From Herbidospora yilanensis (lineage in GTDB: Bacteria > Actinomycetota > Actinomycetes > Streptosporangiales > Streptosporangiaceae), in the NCBI RefSeq assembly GCF_001570565.1, contig NZ_BBXE01000045.1, positions 1 to 64,000 of the forward strand: a DNA stretch of 64,000 nt, given 5' to 3'. A program made the position numbers and the translations under genes. Each line of letters starts with the position of its first letter. Position 1 is the stretch's first letter. The notes below the pieces were generated by a model that made no database searches, was not told the origin of the DNA, and saw only the letters and a program-made list of their open reading frames with translations. Shown here one piece after another: positions 57,375 to 64,000 of this stretch.

Positions 57375-58721
57375 GTGGTGATCCGGCGTGGTATCCCCCT
57401 GTTGGCGCTCCTTCTCGTGTTATCCGCCTGCACGGCGGAGGAGGCGCCCGTCGTGCAGACCGCGACCGTGGCGCGGGCGCCCGTCAGCGAGGTGGTGGAG
57501 GCCCCGGCGACCGTGGGGGCGCGGGCCACCGCGAGCCTCACCTCTCCCGCGGCCGGGACGGTCGCCAAGCTCTACGTCTCCGACGGCGACACCGTGAAGA
57601 AGGGTGAGATCCTCGCCCGCATCAGCGCGCCGCAGGCCCGCGACCGGCTGAAAGAGGCCAAGAAGGCCGACCGGCAGGCGGCGAGGCCGGTCTCGTTCGG
57701 GGGCGCGCCGAGTGTGCCGTCGCTGCGGCTGCCGAACGGGATCGACCCCCACGTCCGGAAATCGTTCGCGCAGGCCCGGCAGGCGGCCCGCAAGGTCGAG
57801 GACAAGGCCATCCGCAGGCACCTGCTGTCGGCCATCGACCTCGCCGAGAAGCAGCACCGATCCCAGCAGAAGGCGCTGAACGGGATCGTCGGCGGCCTCA
57901 ACCGCATGCTCGCCTCGTTCACCGGGCAACTCGGCGCGGGCATGAGCGGGCTCTCGTCGTCGATGAGCTCCCTCCAGGCGGCCTCGCGCAGCCAGACCCG
58001 GGCGGCCGTGAAGGCCGCGGAGGAGACCGTCGAAGGGCTCACGGTCAAGGCGCCGTTCGGCGGGGTCGTCACCCTCGGCGGCGGTGGCGGGTCGGCCACG
58101 CCTGCCCTGCCCGATCTGGCCGAGCTCGTCTCCGGCGGCGGTGTCCCGGCCCAGGCGGCCGGCAGTTCGGCGGGCACGATCGCCGAGGGTGTCCCGGTGG
58201 GCCAGGGGGAGGCGCTGCTGACCGTCACCGACGTCTCCGAGCTGAACCTGCGGGCCGACGTCGACGAGACCGACGTGCTGCTCGTCGAGAACGGCACCCG
58301 GGCCGAGGTCGAGTTCGACGCCGTGCCCGGCGCGGTCTACACGGCCGAGGTCACCGGCGTCGGGGTCACGCCCCAGGAGGGCGCGACGGGCGGCGTCAGT
58401 TATCCGGTACGCCTCTCGCTCGCCGAAGGCCGGTTCGACGACGGCTCCGAGGCGCCCGACCCCAAACCCGGCATGAGCGCCGTCGTCCGGATGATCGTCA
58501 AGGAGTCGCCCGCGGCCGTCGCGGTCCCGGCCGCCGCCGTGGTCACCAGCGGGCGCGACACCGTCGTCTGGGCCGTCGTCGGCGGCCGGGCCGAACGCCG
58601 GACCGTCACGCTCGGCGCGGAAGGGGACGCCTTCGTGGAGGTCGTCAGCGGGGTGCGGGTCGGCGACCGGGTCATCACGCGAGGGGCCGACGGCGTGCGT
58701 CAGGGGCAGGAGATCTCGTGA
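57375..58721 (+). CDS. HlyD/MacA-like lipoprotein adaptor
   Basis: A 448-residue membrane-fusion-type protein with lipobox LSAC near residue 18, half-lipoyl motif VAKLYVSDGDTVKKGEILARI near 63 in two stretches, a long helical insert (about 90-215), the second lipoyl half (LTVKAPFGGVV) and a beta barrel. In a monoderm cell it probably assists the downstream MacB-type transporter. A TACGAT (57361-57366) lies 8 nt before the GTG. The stop overlaps the ATPase start (GTGA). Confidence 0.88.
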   Translation: MVIRRGIPLLALLLVLSACTAEEAPVVQTATVARAPVSEVVEAPATVGARATASLTSPAAGTVAKLYVSDGDTVKKGEILARISAPQARDRLKEAKKADRQAARPVSFGGAPSVPSLRLPNGIDPHVRKSFAQARQAARKVEDKAIRRHLLSAIDLAEKQHRSQQKALNGIVGGLNRMLASFTGQLGAGMSGLSSSMSSLQAASRSQTRAAVKAAEETVEGLTVKAPFGGVVTLGGGGGSATPALPDLAELVSGGGVPAQAAGSSAGTIAEGVPVGQGEALLTVTDVSELNLRADVDETDVLLVENGTRAEVEFDAVPGAVYTAEVTGVGVTPQEGATGGVSYPVRLSLAEGRFDDGSEAPDPKPGMSAVVRMIVKESPAAVAVPAAAVVTSGRDTVVWAVVGGRAERRTVTLGAEGDAFVEVVSGVRVGDRVITRGADGVRQGQEIS

Positions 58722-59398
58722 CCGCCTTCGAGGCCGCAGGGTTGACGAGGTCGTACCAGCTCGAAGGCGTGACCGTGGACGCGCTGCGCGGCGTCGACCT
58801 GACCATCGGCGACGGCGAGTTCGCCGCGATCCTCGGGCCTTCTGGGTCCGGAAAATCGACCCTGATGCACCTGCTCGGCTGCCTCGACCGGCCGACCTCG
58901 GGGGTGCTGAGGGTGGGCGGCGTCGACGTATCGACCCTCGACGACACCAAGCTCGCCGAGCTGCGCAACCGGATGATCGGCTTCGTCTTCCAGTCGTTCC
59001 ACCTGCTCGCCCGCACCTCCGCCCTGGACAACGTGGCGTTGCCGCTCGTCTACCGAGGGGTCGCCAGGGCCGACCGGCGCAAGCGGGCGAGGGCCGCTCT
59101 GGAAGCGGTGGGCCTGGCCCACCGGCTCGACCACCGCCCGTCGCAGATGTCGGGCGGCGAGCAGCAGCGGGTCGCCATCGCCCGCGCGCTCGTCGGCGAC
59201 CCCCAGGTGGTCTTGGCCGACGAGCCGACCGGCAACCTCGACACCCGCAACGGCGACGAGGTCATGGCCCTGCTCGAACGCCTCAACGCCGACCAGGGCG
59301 TGGCGATCGTGCTGGTCACCCACGAACCCGAGGTCGCCGACCGGGCCCGCAGGCAGATCCACGTCAGAGACGGCCTGATCGAGCGGGACGTCGCGTGA
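58718..59398 (+). CDS. MacB/LolD-type ABC ATPase
   Basis: A 226-residue ATPase with Walker A GPSGSGKSTLMH near 41, the MacB-type segment MIGFVFQSFHLL near 90, signature MSGGEQQRVAIARAL near 145 and Walker B VVLADEPTGNLD. Both ends overlap neighbours as GTGA, so the three genes form one coupled operon. Confidence 0.95.
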   Translation: MTAFEAAGLTRSYQLEGVTVDALRGVDLTIGDGEFAAILGPSGSGKSTLMHLLGCLDRPTSGVLRVGGVDVSTLDDTKLAELRNRMIGFVFQSFHLLARTSALDNVALPLVYRGVARADRRKRARAALEAVGLAHRLDHRPSQMSGGEQQRVAIARALVGDPQVVLADEPTGNLDTRNGDEVMALLERLNADQGVAIVLVTHEPEVADRARRQIHVRDGLIERDVA

Positions 59399-60579
59399 GG
59401 AGCGCCGAGGCCTTCCGGATGGCCCTCGAAGCGCTCCGGGTCAACCGGCTGCGCAGCGCCCTGACCATGCTCGGCGTGATCATCGGCGTGTCGGCCGTGG
59501 TGATCCTGGTCGCCATCGGCACCGGCGCGAAGGACGCCATCGAAGACGAGATCTCCGGGCTCGGCTCCAACATCATCCTGGTCGTGCCCGGCCAGCTGAA
59601 CTTCCAGGCCGCCCCCACCCAGAGCCGCCTCGACCTGTCCGACGTCAACTACGTGCGGAGGGTCGTCGGCGACCCGGGCCGGGTGACCGTGTCGGTCCAG
59701 TCGGGCGAGAACGTCCGCGTCGGCCGCAACGAGGCGTTCGTCACCGTCGTCGGCACCGACGAGAACATCCCCAACGTCTTCGAACGCCCCCTGAAGAGAG
59801 GCCGCTACCTCACCGAGACCGACATCGACACCCGCCGCCGCGTCGCCGTTCTGGGCTCCGAGGTATCGGAGCAGCTCTTCGGCGACCTCGACCCGGTCGG
59901 GAGACAGGCCACGATCGCCGGGGTGCGCTTCCGGGTCGTCGGCGTGTACGAGAAGGTCGGCGCCACCTTCGGGGTCGCGCGCGACCGGGAGACCCACATC
60001 CCGGTCACCACGGCCCAGCGGCTGCTCGGCGTCCAGCGCGTCAACGGCATCGCCATCGGCGCCTCGGGCCCCGACGTGATCGACTCCCTCGGCCAGAAGG
60101 TCGTGGACGCCCTGACCACCCGCTACCCCGACGAGAAGTTCTCCGCCGTCACCCAGACCCAGCTCCTCGGCACGATCGGCACCGTCCTCGGCATGCTGAC
60201 CGGCGTGCTGGCCGCCATCGCCGGCATCTCACTGCTGGTCGGCGGGGTCGGGGTCTCGAACATCATGCTGGTCAGCGTGCGCGAACGCACCAAGGAGATC
60301 GGCCTGCGCAAGGCCCTCGGCGCCCGCCAGCGCGACGTGCTGGGCCAGTTCCTCATCGAGGCCGTGCTGCTCACCACGATCGGCGGCACCATCGGCATCG
60401 CGCTCGGCGTCGGCGGCTCACTGCTGATCGAGGCGCTCTCTCCCGTGCCCGCCTCGATCACCCTCTGGTCGATCCTGCTGGCCTTCGGCGTCTCGGCCGT
60501 CGTAGGGGTCTTCTTCGGGGTCGCCCCGGCCCGCCGCGCCGGGCGGCTCGACCCGGTGGTGGCGCTCCGGGCCGAATGA
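59395..60579 (+). CDS. MacB-like FtsX-domain permease
   Basis: A 394-residue permease: one N-terminal helix (LTMLGVIIGVSAVVILVAIG near 22), a large extracytoplasmic MacB periplasmic-core-like domain (about 50-270), then three helices with GISLLVGGVGVSNIMLVSV near 280 (FtsX family). It should form a tripartite-like exporter with the lipoprotein adaptor and ATPase. Substrate unknown. Confidence 0.93.
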   Translation: MRSAEAFRMALEALRVNRLRSALTMLGVIIGVSAVVILVAIGTGAKDAIEDEISGLGSNIILVVPGQLNFQAAPTQSRLDLSDVNYVRRVVGDPGRVTVSVQSGENVRVGRNEAFVTVVGTDENIPNVFERPLKRGRYLTETDIDTRRRVAVLGSEVSEQLFGDLDPVGRQATIAGVRFRVVGVYEKVGATFGVARDRETHIPVTTAQRLLGVQRVNGIAIGASGPDVIDSLGQKVVDALTTRYPDEKFSAVTQTQLLGTIGTVLGMLTGVLAAIAGISLLVGGVGVSNIMLVSVRERTKEIGLRKALGARQRDVLGQFLIEAVLLTTIGGTIGIALGVGGSLLIEALSPVPASITLWSILLAFGVSAVVGVFFGVAPARRAGRLDPVVALRAE

Positions 60580-60600
60580 CCGTGCGGTAATTTGCTGGCT

Positions 60601-61785
60601 ATGAGCGACTTCGCGCGTGGCGCCTGCGGACCCGTGCGGGTCGTCTGGGACGACGCCCTGACGTCGTACGACTTCGGTCCCCATCACCCGCTCGCGCCGG
60701 TGCGGGTCGAGTTGACCATGGCGCTGGCGCGGGAGCTCGGCGTGCTCGACACGGTCGAGATCGTGCCCTGTGCCCCGGCCACCGACGACGATCTCGCGAG
60801 TGTGCACAAGCGCGACTACATCGAGGCGGTCAAGCGGGTCTCCGAGGCGGGGCGGCCCGACCTGCGGGCAGGGCTGGGCACCAGCGACAACCCGGCCTTC
60901 GCCGGCGTCCACGAGGCCTCGGCCCTGATCGCCGGGGCGACGCTGGAGGCCGTGAAGCAGGTCCACCAGGGCGGCGCGACGCACGCGCTGAACGTCGCCG
61001 GGGGCCTCCACCACGCCATGCCCGCCACGGCCAGCGGTTTCTGCGTCTACAACGACCCGGCGGTCGCCATCGCCTGGCTGCTCGGCCAGGGGGTCGAGAA
61101 GGTCGCCTACGTCGACGTCGACGTCCACCACGGCGACGGCGTGCAGGCCATGTTCTTCGACGACCCACGGGTGCTGACGATCAGCCTCCACGAGTCGCCG
61201 CGCACGCTCTTCCCGGGCACCGGCTTCGCCGAGGAGACCGGGGCCGAGGGGACGGCCGTGAACGTGCCGCTCCCGGCCGGCTGCGGCGACGCGGGCTGGC
61301 TGCGCGCTTTCCACGCGGTGGTGCCGCCGCTGCTGCGCGAGTTCGCCCCCGGCTTCCTGGTCACCCAGCACGGCTGCGACTCCCACGCCCTCGACCCGCT
61401 GGCCCACCTGATGTTGTCGCTCGACGGCCAGCGGACGGCGTACCGGGAACTGCACAAGCTGGCCCACGAGACGGCCGGTGGGCGGTGGCTCGCCACCGGC
61501 GGCGGGGGATACGAGCTGGTCCAGGTGGTGCCGAGGGCCTGGACCCACTTGATCGCCGAGGCGGCGGGCGCTCCCGTCGAGCCCGACACCGCCACCCCCG
61601 AGGCGTGGCGCGAGTTCGTCCGCGCGCGGACCGGCGAGTTGCCGCCGCTCACGATGACCGACGGCCGCACCCCCGAATATCGGCCCATCTCCGAGGGTTA
61701 CGACCCGGCCGATCCGATCGACCGCGCGATTATGGCCACCCGGAACGCGGTCTTCCCCTACCACGGTCTGGATCCCCTGCCATGA
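60601..61785 (+). CDS. AcuC-type histone-deacetylase-family protein
   Basis: A 394-residue zinc-dependent deacetylase-family protein. Metal ligands are seen in DVDVHHGDG near 178 and GCDSHALDPL near 260; the His-His pair is in GGLHHAMP near 140. AcuC deacetylates acetyl-CoA synthetase in Bacillus. TAATTT (60588-60593) is 7 nt before the ATG, so it is leaderless. The stop overlaps the next start (ATGA). Confidence 0.9.
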   Translation: MSDFARGACGPVRVVWDDALTSYDFGPHHPLAPVRVELTMALARELGVLDTVEIVPCAPATDDDLASVHKRDYIEAVKRVSEAGRPDLRAGLGTSDNPAFAGVHEASALIAGATLEAVKQVHQGGATHALNVAGGLHHAMPATASGFCVYNDPAVAIAWLLGQGVEKVAYVDVDVHHGDGVQAMFFDDPRVLTISLHESPRTLFPGTGFAEETGAEGTAVNVPLPAGCGDAGWLRAFHAVVPPLLREFAPGFLVTQHGCDSHALDPLAHLMLSLDGQRTAYRELHKLAHETAGGRWLATGGGGYELVQVVPRAWTHLIAEAAGAPVEPDTATPEAWREFVRARTGELPPLTMTDGRTPEYRPISEGYDPADPIDRAIMATRNAVFPYHGLDPLP

Positions 61786-62552
61786 CGCGAGCAGAGCTCA
61801 TCGACCACCTCGTCCGCACCCGCATCGCCGGTGACGTCGCGACGAGCCGTGAGAACAACCTCGACCACTACCGGTCGCTCGCGGTGCGCGACCCCCACTA
61901 CATGTTCGGGCTGACCTTCGAGGGCGCCTGGACCTACCGCGACGTCCTCGATCTGATGGCCAAGTCGGCGGGCGTGGTGGCCGATCCCGGCCACCGGTCG
62001 GGCCAGGACACGATCGACCCCGAGCGGACCGTCGCGGCGCTCGACGCGATGGGCGACCGGATCGCGGCGGCGCTACGGCGGCCCGACCCCAAGATGATCA
62101 TCGCCACCGGGCATCCGACCGGGCTGATGGTCGTTCACATGGCCATCGCTCGTTTCGTCGTGACTCAGGGGGCGACTCTGCTTACCCCGGCGGAAGGGTG
62201 GACGTACCTTCCCGGTTCGTTCGGCCGCCGGCGCTCGATCCGCTACATCGACGACGTCGCCCTCCTCGACGACGGCGGTGCCCTTGTGCACACGCACGAC
62301 TCCGCTCCGATGCGGCAGATGCTGGCCGAGCAGAGACCGGATTTCGTCATCGCCGACCACGGCTGGGCGGGCGCGGCGGGGGAGGCCGGCGTCGAGACGG
62401 TCGGGTTCGCCGACTGCAACGATCCGGCCCTTTTCGTGGGAGAAGCCGAGGGGAAGATCGCGGTGACCGTGCCCCTGGATGACAACGTGCTGCCCCGCTA
62501 TTACGGACCGTTGACCGACTACCTGCTCCGACGTGCGGCGGCCGGCCTTTAG
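61782..62552 (+). CDS. conserved protein coupled to AcuC (often labelled phosphatase)
   Basis: A 256-residue cytoplasmic protein that follows AcuC in many actinobacteria. It shows KMIIATGHPTGLMVVHMAIA (about 106-125), LLTPAEGWTY and DFVIADHGWAGAAGEAGVET in order. I do not recognise a known catalytic motif; the label phosphatase is only a family name. ATGA overlap indicates coupling with AcuC. Confidence 0.78.
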   Translation: MTRAELIDHLVRTRIAGDVATSRENNLDHYRSLAVRDPHYMFGLTFEGAWTYRDVLDLMAKSAGVVADPGHRSGQDTIDPERTVAALDAMGDRIAAALRRPDPKMIIATGHPTGLMVVHMAIARFVVTQGATLLTPAEGWTYLPGSFGRRRSIRYIDDVALLDDGGALVHTHDSAPMRQMLAEQRPDFVIADHGWAGAAGEAGVETVGFADCNDPALFVGEAEGKIAVTVPLDDNVLPRYYGPLTDYLLRRAAAGL

Positions 62553-62855
62553 GGGCGTCCCTTTTCTGGGGTTTCACGCCCGCTTTTGCACTGGTGTGTC
62601 GACCGGTTGCCAACTTTTTGGTGATCCTGGGCGACTCTAATGTGAGAGAAGTTGGTCCGTTCCAAGATCAAGGCGAGGGGCACGGTCCGGCTGCTGGCCA
62701 GCGTTTTTCGGTGTTTCTCGGGCAAGATCCCCCGATGGCTGATGAAATGGGGGGTTTGCCTCCGTGAAGTCCCGACTTACGCTGACAGCAGTACACGTGC
62801 GTGAGCAATGGCACCAGTGGGGATAACCCGGAAACACGTGCGGAAGAGGCGTCCG
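62553..62855 (+). promoter_or_regulatory. upstream region and promoter of the BdtA-like gene
   Basis: No gene is seen in these 303 bp. TTGCCT (62756-62761) and TACGCT (62778-62783) with a 16-nt spacer make a good housekeeping-type promoter about 70 nt upstream of the HTH gene. Confidence 0.6.
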
Positions 62856-63059
62856 ATGGGTGCAGGCGAAAGACCTCTCAGCGAGGTGAAGTTCCTGACG
62901 GTGGCAGAAGTGGCCACCGTCATGCGGGTGTCCAAGATGACGGTGTACCGGCTCGTGCACTCGGGCGAGTTGCCGGCCATCAGGGTAGGCCGGTCCTTCA
63001 GAGTGCCCGAACAGGCGGTGCACGACTATCTGAGGGACGCTTTCATCGAGGCTGGATGA
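62856..63059 (+). CDS. excisionase-family HTH protein (BdtA/Rv0500A-like)
   Basis: A 67-residue MerR/Xis-type DNA-binding protein: FLTVAEVATVMRVSKMTVYR (near 13-32) and GELPAIRVGRSFRVPEQAV. The same small protein lies between proC and the bS22 and epimerase genes in mycobacteria (Rv0500A) and Streptomyces. GAGGCG precedes the ATG at 62856; ATG 62808 adds 16 residues. Likely a global nucleoid or developmental regulator. Confidence 0.9.
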   Translation: MGAGERPLSEVKFLTVAEVATVMRVSKMTVYRLVHSGELPAIRVGRSFRVPEQAVHDYLRDAFIEAG

Positions 63060-63146
63060 AGTGACCTGTAGCGACTAGCGATACCAAGGGCAACACGGGT
63101 TCCCCCAGGGGAACGATCAACCATGGATCGCCGGTAGGCTGTTGTG

Positions 63147-63168
63147 CCGGTGTGCGCTCGCGCACCGG
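63147..63168 (+). promoter_or_regulatory. hairpin upstream of bS22
   Basis: A 9-bp stem with one G-U pair (CCGGTGTGC with GCGCACCGG) and a 4-nt loop lies 30 nt upstream of the GTG. It may be a terminator of the HTH gene or a leader element. Confidence 0.4.
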
Positions 63169-63197
63169 TACGACGTCTATCTTCACCTGGGGGTCCC

Positions 63198-63296
63198 GTG
63201 GGCTCTGTGATCAAGAAGCGCCGCAAGCGCATGGCCAAGAAGAAGCACCGCAAGCTGCTCAAGAAGACCCGCATCCAGCGGCGTAACAAGAAGTAG
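63198..63296 (+). CDS. 30S ribosomal protein bS22
   Basis: A 32-residue very basic peptide, [20 protein letters not shown] then TRIQRRNKK. It matches the small ribosomal protein bS22 seen in mycobacterial ribosome structures (AURKAIP1/COX24 family). GTG start with a GGGGGT upstream. It is often missed by annotation because of its size. Confidence 0.9.
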   Translation: MGSVIKKRRKRMAKKKHRKLLKKTRIQRRNKK

Positions 63297-63325
63297 CCCA
63301 GCGCGGTCCCTGCGAGGAAGAGTCT

Positions 63326-64000
63326 ATGAGTCCCGTGACCCGGACAGTCCTGGTCACCGGGATATCCCGGCACATCGGCGCTCGGCTGGCGAGCGTCCTC
63401 GCAGCCGACCCGGCCATCAGCCGGGTCATCGGAGTCGACACGGTGCCGCCGACGTCGCTTACGCGTGATGGCGGCGCCCAACTCAATCCCCTGGGCCGCG
63501 TCGAGTTCGTCCGCGTCGACCTGCGCAGCGCCGACATCGCCCAGGTCATCGCGGCGGCCGACATCGACACGGTCGTCCACATGAGCCTGATGAGCGGGCC
63601 GGCCGGAAGTCGTCCGGCGATGAAAGAGCACAACGTCATCGGCACGATGCAGTTGCTCGCGGCCTGCCAGCGCTCCGAGACGGTGCGCCGGGTCGTCGTC
63701 CGCTCCACCACGGCCGTCTACGGCTCCTCGCCCACCGATCCCGCCGTCTTCACCGAGGACAGCGAGCCGGTGGAGGTTCCCCACACCGGCTACGGCAAGG
63801 ACGCGTTCGAGGTCGAGGGCTACGTCCGCGGCTACGCGCGGCGGCGGCCCGACGTGGTGACGACGACCCTGCGGTTCGCGAACTTCATCGGGCCCAAGGT
63901 CGACTCCCCGCTGACCCGCTACTTCCGGGCGCCGATCCTGCCGACCGTGCTCGGCTTCGATCCGCGGCTCCAGTTCGTCCACGAGGACGACGGGGTCGAG
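63326..64000 (+). CDS. NAD-dependent epimerase/dehydratase (truncated by window end)
   Basis: The first 225 residues of an extended SDR enzyme. The Rossmann motif is VTGISRHIG (8-16), with RSTTAVYGSSP near 130 and YGKDAFEVE giving YxxxK near 152. Its homologue in mycobacteria (GalE2, Rv0501) occupies the same place after bS22. GAGGAAG precedes the ATG. The frame remains open at 64000. Confidence 0.9.
   Translation, partial: MSPVTRTVLVTGISRHIGARLASVLAADPAISRVIGVDTVPPTSLTRDGGAQLNPLGRVEFVRVDLRSADIAQVIAAADIDTVVHMSLMSGPAGSRPAMKEHNVIGTMQLLAACQRSETVRRVVVRSTTAVYGSSPTDPAVFTEDSEPVEVPHTGYGKDAFEVEGYVRGYARRRPDVVTTTLRFANFIGPKVDSPLTRYFRAPILPTVLGFDPRLQFVHEDDGVE

Overview
This is a 64 kb stretch of a high-GC actinobacterial chromosome. 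Gene content and order point to the Streptosporangiales (a Streptosporangium/Nonomuraea-like organism). The evidence is a BldG anti-anti-sigma factor next to a Tad/Flp 'helicase/secretion neighbourhood', a WhiJ-type XRE regulator with DUF397 partners, HspR with HAIR operators, a proC-to-BdtA-to-bS22-to-epimerase order, and many GTG starts and leaderless promoters. The genus is inference; no rRNA or tRNA was found.

Layout. (1) 1-10.1 kb: a degenerate Fic-like protein, a 6C small RNA, then a Tad/Flp-type cluster (CpaE-like ATPase, TadA, TadB, TadC, Flp-like pilin, two TadE-like pseudopilins), a convergent DECH/MrfA-like helicase, bldG and its ATPase-fold partner. A tight cluster of DnaA boxes lies between tadC and the pilin gene. 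(2) 10.4-16.6 kb: a K+-independent H+-pyrophosphatase, a 34-residue membrane peptide, SixA-like phosphatase, FUSC-family membrane protein and SerB. (3) 16.8-26.3 kb: an ornithine-lipid-type acyltransferase pair, a secreted collagen-like protein, an ABC exporter, a QueA/SDR pair, a GAF histidine kinase with NarL-type regulator, and two separated paralogues of a secreted DUF11-like protein. (4) 26.4-36.5 kb: a Ser/Thr kinase carrying a seven-bladed WD40 propeller, a lone ABC ATPase, a band-7 protein, a TSUP permease, a DUF2231-Rieske protein, an HD phosphohydrolase and a molybdopterin oxidoreductase. (5) 36.6-39.3 kb: the WhiJ/DUF397 island, with one XRE regulator, three DUF397 paralogues and several palindromes. 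(6) 39.3-45.9 kb: catalase under a palindromic operator, a CapA lipoprotein, a DUF2252 protein, a TetR regulator and small exported or helical proteins. (7) 46-53.7 kb: the heat-shock operon dnaK-grpE-dnaJ-hspR-clpB, then a tandem pair of paralogous exported proteins. (8) 53.8-64 kb: ABC exporter, proC, MFS exporter, a MacA/MacB-like export operon, AcuC plus a co-translated partner, a BdtA-like HTH protein, ribosomal protein bS22 and a truncated NAD-dependent epimerase.

How parts work together. Region 1 combines an envelope pilus/secretion machine with a developmental anti-sigma switch (BldG) and a regulatory RNA (6C). Region 7 is autoregulated by HspR through two HAIR elements upstream of dnaK. 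At least thirteen genes start 6-8 nt after a TANNNT -10 box with no Shine-Dalgarno sequence, so leaderless transcription appears common. Two genes (the band-7 gene and the second DUF397 gene) have their ribosome binding sites inside strong hairpins. No CRISPR array, insertion sequence, tRNA or complete phage is visible.
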